Shown here: positions 25,049 to 33,315 of the stretch, piece by piece
Layout of the letters: every line of letters begins with the position of its first letter
How positions within the stretch are numbered: position 1 is the stretch's first letter
Assembly (NCBI GenBank): GCA_039815685.1
Contig: JBCBYV010000012.1
Coordinates: 1 to 64,000 of the forward strand
DNA: 64,000 bases
Reading direction: 5' to 3'
DNA from: Thermohalobaculum sp039815685
GTDB lineage: Bacteria > Pseudomonadota > Alphaproteobacteria > Rhodobacterales > Rhodobacteraceae
Notes under the pieces: generated by a model
Databases searched by the model: none
What the model was told of the DNA's origin: nothing
What the model saw: the letters and a program-made list of their open reading frames with translations, nothing else
Position numbers and translations under genes: made by a program

Positions 25049-25960
25049 ATGAAGCGCTCACAGCGACGCGCGGCCGGAACAGAGTTGGCCTCCAGCGATC
25101 CCACTAAGCGTCTCGAGCCAGGCCTTTACCTGATTGCGACGCCCATCGGGAACGCCCGAGACATCACGCTCCGCGCACTCGACGTGCTGGGCGCATGCGA
25201 TGCCATTGCGGCGGAGGACACGCGCGTCACGCGACGGCTGCTCGAGCTCCATGGCATCCCGCTTGGGCAGCGTCCTATCCTGCCTTATCATGACCGGAAC
25301 GGAGTAGAGATCCGCCCGCGCATCGCAGCGTGGCTCGAGGAGGGGCTGTCCGTGGCCTATTGTACCGATGCCGGCACACCACTTGTTGCGGATCCCGGCT
25401 ACCGGCTCGTGCGCCTTGCCGCGGAGGGCGGATATCCGGTGACGACGCTGCCCGGCCCCTCCGCAACGCTGGCGGCACTCAGTCTCTCGGGCTTGCCGAC
25501 GGACAGATTTCTGTTCGCGGGCTTCCTCCCACCGAAGGCGGCCCAAAGAGCGCGGGCTCTGTCCGAGCTTTCCACGACTCCGGCCACGCTGGTCTTCTTC
25601 GAGAGCCCGCACCGAGTGGTCGAAAGCGTAGCCGCAATGGCCGATGTGCTCGGACCCGACCGGCCCGCTGCGCTCGCCCGCGAGTTGACCAAACGCTTCG
25701 AGGAGGTGCGGCGCAAACCGCTCGGTGAGATGGCAACCACGCTTCGCGAGGACGGACCGCCACGCGGCGAGATCGTGATCGTCATCGGGCAACGGCCGCA
25801 CGGTAGCGCACCGTCAGAGGCCACGATCGACGAAGCGCTGCGCAACGCCTTGGCCGAGATGAGCCTTAAGGATGCGGCAAACCGCGTTAGCAGCGCGCTC
25901 GGCCTGCCCCGCAAGACGGTCTACGCCAGGGCATTGGCGCTTAGCCAACAGGGCGATTAG
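25049..25960 (+). CDS. rsmI: 16S rRNA (cytidine-1402-2'-O)-methyltransferase
   Basis: 303 residues, SAM-dependent methyltransferase of the tetrapyrrole-methylase fold. Signatures: GLYLIATPIGNARDITLRAL, AAEDTRVTRRLLELHGI, AYCTDAGTPLVADPGYRLV, LPGPSATLAALSLSGLPTDRFLFAGFLP and FFESPHRVVES. The ATG at 25049 follows GGAGGA; it adds about 25 polar residues before the conserved core. First gene of an rsmI-yraN-BON-gshB run, conserved across Proteobacteria. Confidence 0.95.
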   Translation: MKRSQRRAAGTELASSDPTKRLEPGLYLIATPIGNARDITLRALDVLGACDAIAAEDTRVTRRLLELHGIPLGQRPILPYHDRNGVEIRPRIAAWLEEGLSVAYCTDAGTPLVADPGYRLVRLAAEGGYPVTTLPGPSATLAALSLSGLPTDRFLFAGFLPPKAAQRARALSELSTTPATLVFFESPHRVVESVAAMADVLGPDRPAALARELTKRFEEVRRKPLGEMATTLREDGPPRGEIVIVIGQRPHGSAPSEATIDEALRNALAEMSLKDAANRVSSALGLPRKTVYARALALSQQGD

Positions 25961-26010
25961 TGGAACGTTAAGTGATCTGATCGAGAGTCATGCGCGAGAG
26001 GGAGAGCATC

Positions 26011-26412
26011 ATGCGCGTTTCTTTGCCATCGGATCGTCGCAGGGAACGTGGCCGGCGCAACGCGCTCGCAGGCTCAATGGCCGAGGATGCGGTCGCGCGC
26101 ATCTATCGCGCTGAGGGGGCGGAGGTTCTCGAGCGCCGAAGACGCATGCAGGGCGGGGAGCTCGATATCGTCGCTCGGGAGGGCGATGTGCTGGTGTTCG
26201 TCGAGGTGAAACGCCGGAAGCAAGGTCTTGATGCCGAGCCGCCCGTGAGCGCCCGGCAATGGCGGCGCTTGGAGACGGCGGCCGAAGAGTATATGCTTGA
26301 CGTCGCGCAAGAGACGGGTGTCACGCCGCGCTGCCGTTTCGATTTGGCTGTGATGGCCTCGGACGGCGGGTGCGAGATGATCAGAAACGCCCGCAGCGCT
26401 GAGCAGTACTGA
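26011..26412 (+). CDS. yraN: YraN-family endonuclease-like protein
   Basis: About 133 residues. Holliday-junction-resolvase-like fold: GSMAEDAVARIYRAEGAEVLERRRRMQGGELDIVA, followed by LVFVEVKRRK, with the Glu/Asp/Glu-x-Lys nuclease-type residues of UPF0102. Cellular role is unclear. I prefer the ATG at 26011 because of its AGGGAGAGC ribosome site; an in-frame ATG at 25990 adds seven residues. Second gene of the rsmI run. Confidence 0.9.
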   Translation: MRVSLPSDRRRERGRRNALAGSMAEDAVARIYRAEGAEVLERRRRMQGGELDIVAREGDVLVFVEVKRRKQGLDAEPPVSARQWRRLETAAEEYMLDVAQETGVTPRCRFDLAVMASDGGCEMIRNARSAEQY

Positions 26413-26425
26413 GGCAGCAGGAAAG

Positions 26426-27046
26426 ATGATGAAATCGTTGATGCCCTTGGCCGCGCTGCTTGCAGCCGCGGCCCTTCAGGCTTGTGCGCCGGTGGCCGTG
26501 GTAGGCTCCGGGGCAGCGCTGACCCGCACAGTTGTCCAGGAGCGACCGACGATGGCGGCGCTCACCGACACCGAGATCGAGCTCTCGATCGCGACCCGCA
26601 TGGGACAGCATTCGGGTGAGCTCTACCGGGACGTCTCCGTAGCGGTAACGGAGGGGCGCGTCGTGCTGACGGGCAGCGTTCCCCGGCGCGATGACCGGGT
26701 CGCGGCCGAGCAGATCGCCTGGGTCCCTTCAGGCGTCACGGATGTCTCCAACGAGATCACCGTGGAGGAAGACGCCGGGACGCGCAGCTATCTGCGGGAT
26801 GTCGGGATCTCCAACGCCCTGCGCTACCGTCTGGTGCGTGATGGCGGGATCGCTGCGGTCAACATCTCCGTTGAGACCGTAGACGGTGTCGTGCACCTGA
26901 CGGGCCTCGCCCGGTCGCCGCGGGAGATCGAACGCGCGGTCGTGCATGCGCAACGCGTCGAGGGCGTGGAACGCGTGGTGAGCCACTTGCTCCTGATCGA
27001 CGATCCGCGTCGCTTCGCTGCCACCCCCGCGCGCCCACCGGTGTAG
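26426..27046 (+). CDS. BON-domain lipoprotein (DolP/YraP-like)
   Basis: 206 residues. Lipobox LQAC (Cys20) after a short signal peptide, then two BON domains (about residues 50-120 and 125-200), each ending in a GxVxLTGxV/L pattern (EGRVVLTGSVP, DGVVHLTGLA). E. coli DolP is an outer-membrane lipoprotein that keeps the envelope intact and acts near BAM and cell division sites. Its place after rsmI-yraN parallels yraP in E. coli and supports the call. DiaA, present between them in E. coli, is missing here. Confidence 0.88.
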   Translation: MMKSLMPLAALLAAAALQACAPVAVVGSGAALTRTVVQERPTMAALTDTEIELSIATRMGQHSGELYRDVSVAVTEGRVVLTGSVPRRDDRVAAEQIAWVPSGVTDVSNEITVEEDAGTRSYLRDVGISNALRYRLVRDGGIAAVNISVETVDGVVHLTGLARSPREIERAVVHAQRVEGVERVVSHLLLIDDPRRFAATPARPPV

Positions 27047-27207
27047 CGAGAGATGTCGAGGCGGGCGCGCGCAAGCGGCGCGCCTGTCCGATCACTCGCG
27101 ACGACGCCCGCCGCCGCGTGCCAGTTTCAATCGCGGTGGTTCGGCCTTGTCTCCCGCCTGCGGCTCTGCCATGCGCGAGGCGTATTCAGAACGCAGGAGG
27201 AACGCGC

Positions 27208-28185
27208 GTGAGCCTCAAGGTCGCCTTCCAGATGGACGCCATCGCCGATGTAGATCCGGCGGCCGACAGCACGTTCCGATTGGCGTTGGAAGCGGCCGAG
27301 CGCGGACACCGGCTCTTCTACTATCATGCACCGGACCTCGTCTGGCAGGGCGGCCGGGTTCATGCTCGCGGCTGGCCGCTCGAGGTCCACCGCGGCACCT
27401 CGCATTTCGCGCTCGGCGATCCGGTTACGCGCGATCTGGCCGACGAAGACGTCGTCTGGCTGCGACAGGACCCGCCCTTTGATATGGGCTACATCACCAA
27501 CACCCATCTGCTCGAGCGCATTCACCCCACAACACTCGTCGTCAATGACCCGTTCTGGGTGCGGAACAGCCCTGAGAAACTGATGGTCCTCGACTTCGCC
27601 GACCTCATGCCACCGACGATGATCGCCCGCAGCCTGCCCGAACTGCGCAGCTTCCGGGCCGAGCACGGCGACATCATTGTCAAACCGCTCTTCGGAAACG
27701 GTGGTGCGGGCGTCTTCCACCTTCGGCCGGAAGACTCGAACCTGGCCTCACTTCACGAAATGTTCGCCGGCATCAGCCGCGAGCCGCTGATGGCACAGGC
27801 CTACCTCCCGGCCGTTAAGGAGGGCGACAAGCGTGTCATCCTGGTCGAAGGCGAGGCGGTAGGAGCGATCAACCGGGTGCCCCAACCAGGGGAGGCGCGC
27901 TCCAATATGCATGTCGGGGGCCGGGCCGAGCCCTCAGCGCTGACCGAGCGGGACCTCGAGATCTGCGCGCGGATCGGGCCGATACTGAAGGAGCATGGGC
28001 TCATCTTCGTCGGCATTGACGTGATCGGCGGTTATCTTACCGAAATCAACGTGACCTCACCCACCGGAATTCAAGAGCTCGAGCGCTTCAGTGGCATCAA
28101 TGCCGCCGCAGCGATCTGGGATGCGGTCGAGGCGCGTGTGGCCGCAACGGGCGGACCGGCAGCGAGCGGCGCCGGGGACCGCTGA
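27208..28185 (+). CDS. gshB: Glutathione synthetase
   Basis: Joins gamma-glutamylcysteine and glycine using ATP. 325 residues, ATP-grasp fold: VAFQMDAIADVDPAADSTF, WLRQDPPFDMGYITNTHLLE, the ATP loop KPLFGNGGAGVF, and VGIDVIGGYLTEINVTSPTGIQEL. The start is a GTG at 27208 preceded by AGGAGG, which places the conserved SLKVAFQMD at the N-terminus; the upstream ATG in the same frame is not supported. The stop overlaps the next gene by one base (TGATG). Confidence 0.95.
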   Translation: MSLKVAFQMDAIADVDPAADSTFRLALEAAERGHRLFYYHAPDLVWQGGRVHARGWPLEVHRGTSHFALGDPVTRDLADEDVVWLRQDPPFDMGYITNTHLLERIHPTTLVVNDPFWVRNSPEKLMVLDFADLMPPTMIARSLPELRSFRAEHGDIIVKPLFGNGGAGVFHLRPEDSNLASLHEMFAGISREPLMAQAYLPAVKEGDKRVILVEGEAVGAINRVPQPGEARSNMHVGGRAEPSALTERDLEICARIGPILKEHGLIFVGIDVIGGYLTEINVTSPTGIQELERFSGINAAAAIWDAVEARVAATGGPAASGAGDR

Positions 28186-29141
28186 TGACGTCGTTTCTGG
28201 CGCGGCTGCTGCCGGGCCGCCTGCCGCTTCGCGCCATCGATCTTGTCCTCCGGGTTGCGGTGAAACGACGGCTCGCCCGCGAAAGCGACCCCCTCGCCTT
28301 TCGTCGCAACCTCGAGGCGGCGGCGCCGCTGATGCGGGATCCGAGAGGCGCGCGCTATCGGGACATCGTGCTCCGGATCGGCAGGCGAGAGATCGAGGCG
28401 GTGTGGGCGACTGCAGGTGGAGGTACGACCGACGACGCACCCGTCATCCTATATCTGCACGGAGGCGCCTATCTCGCTGGGTCGCGACGCACGCATCGCC
28501 ACCTCGGCGCTGCACTCGCTGGGGACGCGGGGATGCGGGCGCTGGTCATCGACTATCGGCTGGCGCCGGAGCATAGGCTGCCCTCAGCCCTCAAGGACGC
28601 GCGTGTGGCATGGGACTGGTTGGTGGCAGAGGGCGTCCCGCCCGAACGGATTGCTCTCGCAGGCGACAGTGCCGGCGGAGGGCTGGCGCTCTCTCTGCTC
28701 GCCGATCTCACAGCGGATCGGCAGCCGCTTCCCGCCGCACTCGTCGCCTTCTCGCCCTGGGCCGATCTGCGCGGGCTGGCACAGAGCCTGACGGCGAACG
28801 CCGAAAGCGACGCGATGCTGCCCGCGGACAAGCTGGGGGAGGTCGTGGGCCATTGCCTCGGCGCCGATGGTGATCCCACGGACTGGCGGGTCTCGCCGAT
28901 CCTTGCGCGTTTCGACCGACCGCCACCGGCGATGATCTTCGCGAGCATGCAGGAAATCCTGCTCGATGATGCGCTGGGTGTCGTGGAGGCGCTGAGACTG
29001 GCCGGGTCGGACCCCGTACTCGAATTGAGGGACGGCCTGCCCCACGCATGGCCGATCTTTCGCGGCTACCTGCGAGAGGCGGATGCGGCAGTGGCGCAGG
29101 CGGGGGCTTTTCTCGCGGCGACGATCAAGCATCGAGAGTGA
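28185..29141 (+). CDS. Alpha/beta hydrolase, hormone-sensitive-lipase type esterase
   Basis: 318 residues. Oxyanion-hole HGGAYLAGSRRTH (HGGG-type), DYRLAPEHRLPSAL, nucleophile elbow GDSAGGGLAL, acid Asp in EILLDDALG and His in LPHAWPIF. These are the marks of the bacterial HSL (family IV) esterases. Probably hydrolyses short-chain esters in the cytoplasm. Coupled to gshB through TGATG. A long inverted repeat follows its stop. Confidence 0.88.
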   Translation: MTSFLARLLPGRLPLRAIDLVLRVAVKRRLARESDPLAFRRNLEAAAPLMRDPRGARYRDIVLRIGRREIEAVWATAGGGTTDDAPVILYLHGGAYLAGSRRTHRHLGAALAGDAGMRALVIDYRLAPEHRLPSALKDARVAWDWLVAEGVPPERIALAGDSAGGGLALSLLADLTADRQPLPAALVAFSPWADLRGLAQSLTANAESDAMLPADKLGEVVGHCLGADGDPTDWRVSPILARFDRPPPAMIFASMQEILLDDALGVVEALRLAGSDPVLELRDGLPHAWPIFRGYLREADAAVAQAGAFLAATIKHRE

Positions 29142-29146
29142 TCTCG

Positions 29147-29208
29147 GCGCGAGAAAGGGGTGGCGTCGCTCCCGCCCACCACCCCGCTCCGCCACCCCTT
29201 TCTCGCGC
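29147..29208. terminator. Perfect 19-bp inverted repeat between convergent genes
   Basis: Arms at 29147-29165 and 29190-29208 are perfect reverse complements (left arm GCGCGAGAAAGGGGTGGCG), separated by a 24-base loop. It begins 6 bases after the esterase stop and ends 30 bases before the end of the convergent hisE-GNAT gene. Within the arms GAGAAAGG/CCTTTCTC gives short A and T runs on both strands. A bidirectional terminator is the simplest reading. Confidence 0.7.
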
Positions 29209-29237
29209 GACACAGCACACGGAGAGCCCAGCGAAGG

Positions 29238-30017
29238 TCAGCGTCCGTGGTGGACCATGCGGCGATGGGGAATGCCGGCATCCATGAACTCCGGCCCCTC
29301 GGCAAAGAAACTGAGGCGTTCGTAGAACGGGATCGCACTCGTCTGGCTTTCGAGCCAGATGGGTTGGTCTTCAACGCCAAGCTCCGAGAGCACCGAGCGC
29401 ATCAGACGCGCACCGAGGCCCTTGCCGCGGGCGCGGCGCGAAACGGCGACGCGCTGGATCTTGGCACCTTGCCCGCCTTGGGGACCGGTTGGCTTGACGC
29501 GGAGAGTCCCCAGCGTCTCGGTGCCGCGATGCGCGATCCAATGGCGGCACGCACCATCCTCGCCGTCCTGCTCATCCGCGGCTGAGACGCCCTGCTCGGC
29601 GATGAAGACCTCGACGCGGAGAGCGAAGCAGCGGGCGAGATGCTCGGGGCACAGCGCTCGCTCGATCACGACGGGCATATCGCGCGCGGCCTTCTCTTCG
29701 ACGCCCGAGACACCCTCGCGCGCAGCGAGGGCTGCAAGGGCATCGTCGAGCGACAGGTCGCAGGCCTCCAGCATGACGAGGAGGTGGTAGAGGACGTCGG
29801 CCGCCTCGCCCGCCAGCGCCTGCGGGCGAAAGGCATCGGTGCCGGCGCGCGCCGCCTCGATAATGGCCTCAACAGCCTCCTCACCAAACTTCTCGGCGGC
29901 CTTTCCTGGACCTTTCGCGAGTAGCTTGGCCGTATGGGAACTCGCCGGATCCGCACCGCGTCGCGCGTGGATCGTTGCCGCGAGACGGGCGAGGAGCACC
30001 GGGTCCACCCCGCTCAC
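29238..30017 (-). CDS. hisE: HisE phosphoribosyl-ATP pyrophosphatase fused to a GNAT domain
   Basis: One uninterrupted 259-residue frame. Residues 1-~110 are HisE (second step of histidine synthesis): ARRGADPASSHTAKLLAKG, EKFGEEAVEAIIEA, GEAADVLYHLLVML and the closing SGVEEKAAR. Residues ~114-259 form an acetyltransferase of ElaA type: FALRVEVFIAEQGVSAADEQDG, KIQRVAVSRRARGKGLGARLM and SAIPFYERLSFFAEGPEFMDAGIPH. An internal Met at 113 could allow separate GNAT translation. The start overlaps the hisF stop (ATGA). The fusion is unusual; the HisE part is complete. Confidence 0.88.
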   Translation of the reverse strand: MSGVDPVLLARLAATIHARRGADPASSHTAKLLAKGPGKAAEKFGEEAVEAIIEAARAGTDAFRPQALAGEAADVLYHLLVMLEACDLSLDDALAALAAREGVSGVEEKAARDMPVVIERALCPEHLARCFALRVEVFIAEQGVSAADEQDGEDGACRHWIAHRGTETLGTLRVKPTGPQGGQGAKIQRVAVSRRARGKGLGARLMRSVLSELGVEDQPIWLESQTSAIPFYERLSFFAEGPEFMDAGIPHRRMVHHGR

Positions 30018-30778
30018 AGCCGCACCGGAATTCCGGCGGCCGCCATATGGGCCTTTGCCTCGCCGATCGAATGCTCGCCGAAGTGGAAGATGGAGGCTGC
30101 GAGCACAGCCGAGGCGTGACCCTCACGCACGCCCTCGACAAGATGGTCGAGCGTGCCGACGCCGCCCGAGGCGATCACCGGGATCTCGAGTGCGTCGGCA
30201 ATGGCGCGCGTCAGGGGCAGGTTGAAGCCCGCCCGCGTGCCGTCTCGGTCCATGGAGGTCAGCAGAATCTCGCCCGCGCCGCGCCGTTCCATCTCCTTGG
30301 CGAAAGCGAGAGCGTCGATCCCGGTCTCCTTCCGGCCGCCATGGGTGAAGATCTCGAAGCCAGAGGGCGTCGCACCACTCGATTTCGCATCGATGGCAAC
30401 GACGATGCACTGGCTGCCGAACTTCTCCGCTGCCGCCGTGACGAAGTCAGGATCCTTCACAGCCGCGGTATTGATGCTCACCTTGTCCGCGCCGGCGAGC
30501 AGCAGAGCGCGGATATCCTCGAGCGTCCTGACACCCCCACCAACCGTGAGCGGCATGAAGCAGCGCTCCGCCGTGCGCCGCGCCACATCAAGGATCGTGC
30601 CACGGTTCTCATGGCTCGCGGTGATGTCGAGAAAGCAGAGCTCGTCCGCCCCTGCCGCATCGTAGAGGCTGGCCTGCTCCACCGGGTCGCCCGCATCGCG
30701 CAGATCGACGAAGTTCACACCCTTGACGACGCGCCCATCGGCCACGTCGAGGCATGGGATCACACGGGTCTTCAGCAT
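30014..30778 (-). CDS. hisF: Imidazole glycerol phosphate synthase cyclase subunit HisF
   Basis: 254 residues, (beta/alpha)8 barrel. LKTRVIPCLDVADGRVVKGVNF carries the catalytic Asp11; the second, DRDGT, is in ILLTSMDRDGTRAGFN. Phosphate sites GGGVRTLEDI and ASGGVGTLDHL. With HisH makes imidazole-glycerol phosphate and AICAR. Overlaps hisE. Separated from hisA by 586 bases that contain a small plus-strand gene. Confidence 0.97.
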   Translation of the reverse strand: MLKTRVIPCLDVADGRVVKGVNFVDLRDAGDPVEQASLYDAAGADELCFLDITASHENRGTILDVARRTAERCFMPLTVGGGVRTLEDIRALLLAGADKVSINTAAVKDPDFVTAAAEKFGSQCIVVAIDAKSSGATPSGFEIFTHGGRKETGIDALAFAKEMERRGAGEILLTSMDRDGTRAGFNLPLTRAIADALEIPVIASGGVGTLDHLVEGVREGHASAVLAASIFHFGEHSIGEAKAHMAAAGIPVRL

Positions 30779-30948
30779 CGGGACGCTCTCCTCGCAGCCG
30801 CGGCTCCGAGTGCCGCCCCGGCGCAGTCTGCGTCAAGCCCCCGGGGAAAAGCGCGCGCCCTGTGTCGGCTGGCACACCAGGATTGTTAAGGTTTCGTTAT
30901 CACCTCCAATGCGCGGCAAGGGCAGACCCGCGCATGGGGAATGATACA

Positions 30949-31209
30949 ATGCAGCAGACGAGCGAACCGTACCGGGAAACCGGCCTTGCAAATTCTCTGG
31001 TTGCTATCGTTCTTGCCGTAGCCCTTGCGTTGTTCGGGGGGGCAATGACGATTGCGATCAGCGGGCCCGATGTGGTGATGAACGGACAAGCGACCGTCGT
31101 CTCCGACATCGAGTATGAGCGCTTTTCTTCGCGTATAGACGGTGAGGTGGCGACGACCGTCGCCGCCGAGAAGGTGGAAAACCGTCAGCGTTCATCGTTC
31201 GAGTTCTGA
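30949..31209 (+). CDS. Small single-pass membrane protein, unknown
   Basis: 86 residues from the ATG at 30949 (GGGGA about 10 bases upstream). One strong membrane helix (SLVAIVLAVALALFGGAMTIAI, residues ~16-37), then about 48 residues of polar, mildly acidic sequence. The upstream DNA is locally AT-richer (GGATTGTTAAGGTTTCGTTATC), as expected for a promoter. It runs opposite to hisA and hisF and splits them. An in-frame ATG at 30934 is an alternative start. No family recognised. Confidence 0.5.
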   Translation: MQQTSEPYRETGLANSLVAIVLAVALALFGGAMTIAISGPDVVMNGQATVVSDIEYERFSSRIDGEVATTVAAEKVENRQRSSFEF

Positions 31210-31305
31210 CCTCCTTTGTGCCACCATCGTTGAGGTGGCCCGAGTGCAGGAGGAGAAGAGGGGTAATGCACACAAGGTGCTGACCCCTCGTCCGCATGGA
31301 GATCA

Positions 31306-31338
31306 GGCGCGCGCTGCCCGGCCGGCAGGGCGCGCGCC
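31306..31338. terminator. GC-rich hairpin with T-run
   Basis: GGCGCGCGC-TGCC (31306-31318) pairs with GGCA-gg-GCGCGCGCC (31324-31338), a 13-bp stem with a two-base bulge and a 5-base loop. TTGTT follows on the plus strand. It lies between the end of the small membrane-protein gene and the end of convergent hisA, so it most likely terminates the plus-strand gene. Confidence 0.6.
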
Positions 31339-31364
31339 TTGTTCCAGAGCCACGTTCAACGAGA

Positions 31365-32102
31365 TCAATCCGCCTCGACTGCGGCCTTCAGCAATGCAAC
31401 AGCAGCGCCGATCTGCAGTCTGCCGTCGTAGAGGGCACGCCCCGAAATAACGCCGTCGAGCAGGGCGCCACTGTCCCTGAGCGCCGCCAGATCCTCGAGC
31501 GAGCTGACCCCGCCAGACGCGATCACTGGTATACTCACCGCCTGCGCAAGTGCAGCCGTCGCCTCGACATTCGGGCCCTGCATCGCGCCGTCGCGCTCGA
31601 TATCCGTGTAGATGATTGCAGCGACGCCTGCGTCCTCGAAGCGCCGCGCAAGCTCGGTTGCCGTAACCTCGGATGTCTCCGCCCAGCCCTCGACGGCCAC
31701 ACGACCCCCGCGCGCATCGATACCCACGGCAATCCGGCCGGGATGGGTGCGCGCCGCCTCCCTGACCAGGGCCGGGTCCCGCAGCGCCACGGTGCCCAAG
31801 ATTACGCGGGCGATCCCGCGAGATAGCCAGTCATCGATGGTCGCAAGGCTGCGGATCCCGCCACCGAGCTGAGCGGGGATCGAGAGGGCGCCTAGGATCG
31901 CCTCGACCGCCGCGGCATTGACCGGACGGCCCTCGAAGGCGCCGTTGAGATCGACGATGTGCAGCCACTCGCACCCCGCATCCTGAAAGGCCCGCGCCTG
32001 CGCCGCAGGATCGTCATTGAAGACGGTCGCGGCGTCCATCTCGCCCTGCAGCAGGCGCACGCAGGCACCGTCCTTCAGATCGATGGCCGGATAGAGGATC
32101 AT
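31365..32102 (-). CDS. hisA: ProFAR isomerase HisA
   Basis: 245 residues, (beta/alpha)8 barrel. LYPAIDLKDGACVRLLQG with the catalytic Asp8, IVDLNGAFEGRPVN, phosphate site LGGGIRSLATI, the second catalytic Asp in IYTDIERDGAMQGPN, and ASGGVSSLEDL. Isomerises ProFAR to PRFAR in histidine synthesis. The ATG at 32102 gives the conserved start; about 32 upstream codons in frame are not conserved in character. Divergent from the secreted-protein operon at 32273. Confidence 0.96.
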   Translation of the reverse strand: MILYPAIDLKDGACVRLLQGEMDAATVFNDDPAAQARAFQDAGCEWLHIVDLNGAFEGRPVNAAAVEAILGALSIPAQLGGGIRSLATIDDWLSRGIARVILGTVALRDPALVREAARTHPGRIAVGIDARGGRVAVEGWAETSEVTATELARRFEDAGVAAIIYTDIERDGAMQGPNVEATAALAQAVSIPVIASGGVSSLEDLAALRDSGALLDGVISGRALYDGRLQIGAAVALLKAAVEAD

Positions 32103-32272
32103 GGACTGCCCCGCTTCACTGTCGCGCCGTCCGTCTAACGGAGCCCACTCCGGCCCGCCAGCCCAGTGGAAGCAGGGCACTTCTCTGCAACCAACCACGA
32201 AAAGTTGACGCTTGCATGCGTAAGCCTGGGCTACGCTTTCATCGAGTTTACGGTAGCGCAGGGAGGCGCAGC

Positions 32273-32731
32273 ATGATCCGCAACCGGATAGCTACTTTCG
32301 CCGCTGGGGCCTTCGTGCTCTTCGGCGGTGTCGCACAGGCAGCGGCCGAGAAGGTCACCGTGACGGGCGAGGTGATCGACACCTGGTGCTACTACTCGGG
32401 CGTCATGGGCTGGTACGACGCAGTCGTCGGAACCGCGCATCATACCTGCGCGATGTGGTGCGCAGCGGGCGGCATCCCCGTCGGCATCCTCGCCGATGAC
32501 GGGACCATCTACATGGTGATGAAGTGGGAGGGCGATCCCAACATCGCCGATGGCACGGCCATGCTGGACGTGCAGTCCCATCGCGTCACGGCGGAGGGGA
32601 TGCTGCACAAGGTGGACGACATCAACTACCTCATGGTCTCCGAGGTCGTGGCGAATGAGGGCATCACGAACCTCAGCCACGAGGATTACGGGACCATTCC
32701 CGGCTTCGCCTTCCCCGACCCGAACAAGTGA
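32273..32731 (+). CDS. Exported Cys/His/Trp-containing protein, unknown
   Basis: 152 residues. Signal peptide to about residue 24 (RNRIATFAAGAFVLFGGVAQAAA). The mature start is beta-rich (VTVTGEVIDTWCYY) and a short segment holds DTWC, HHTCAMWC and GGIPVGIL, so three Cys and two adjacent His lie within about 30 residues: a possible metal or haem site or disulfides. Start chosen for the GGGAGG ribosome site. First of three coupled genes with an SCO copper protein. No recognised domain; function unknown. Confidence 0.75.
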   Translation: MIRNRIATFAAGAFVLFGGVAQAAAEKVTVTGEVIDTWCYYSGVMGWYDAVVGTAHHTCAMWCAAGGIPVGILADDGTIYMVMKWEGDPNIADGTAMLDVQSHRVTAEGMLHKVDDINYLMVSEVVANEGITNLSHEDYGTIPGFAFPDPNK

Positions 32732-32742
32732 TGAGGCCAGCG

Positions 32743-33315
32743 ATGAACAGGATCATGATCGCGGCCATGGCCGCACTGCTCGCCGCCCCCGCCGGCGCCC
32801 AGGATTTCAGCGAAGGGTCGGAAGCGAAGGAGTGGGGTCTCGCGCACGGTGAGAGCAAGGCGCGCTTCGAGGCTAAGGTGACCGACGCGGTCTGCGCGCT
32901 GACCGGCGACTGCCCGGAGGATTGCGGCGCGGGCCTACGCCAGATGGTGCTGCAGCGCGTGGCGGATGGAAAGACGCTGCTCGTCTTCAAGAACACCCAG
33001 CCGATCTTCTCCGGCGCGACCTACGATCTTGCCGCCTATTGCGGGCAGACGGTGGTTGTGGACGGGCTGATCGTCGGCGACCCGGAAGTGACCAAGGGTG
33101 CGGAGATCATGCAGGTCCAGACCGTGACCGTCGGCGGGGAGACCGCGAAGACGAACAAGTTCACGCAGGGCTGGGAGGGGAGGACGGAGAACCCGATCGG
33201 CGAGAAGGGCCCGTGGTTTCGCCGCGACCCGCTGATCCAGCAGCGCCTCGACACCACTGGCTATTTCGGCCTCGGCAAGGAGGTGGACCGGAAGTACGCA
33301 GAGGAGAACTTCTGA
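32743..33315 (+). CDS. Exported Cys-containing protein, unknown, SCO-linked
   Basis: 190 residues. Signal peptide ends at AAPAGAQ. The mature part has four Cys early on (AVCALTGDCPEDCGAG, plus LAAYCGQTVVVDG), and a beta-rich core (TLLVFKNTQPIFSG, VQTVTVGGETAKTNKF). The C-terminus is polar. The preceding gene ends 12 bases before this ATG (GTG 32728 and ATG 32731 are alternative starts; GAGG supports 32743). Its stop overlaps the SCO gene as TGATG. Function unknown. Confidence 0.72.
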   Translation: MNRIMIAAMAALLAAPAGAQDFSEGSEAKEWGLAHGESKARFEAKVTDAVCALTGDCPEDCGAGLRQMVLQRVADGKTLLVFKNTQPIFSGATYDLAAYCGQTVVVDGLIVGDPEVTKGAEIMQVQTVTVGGETAKTNKFTQGWEGRTENPIGEKGPWFRRDPLIQQRLDTTGYFGLGKEVDRKYAEENF

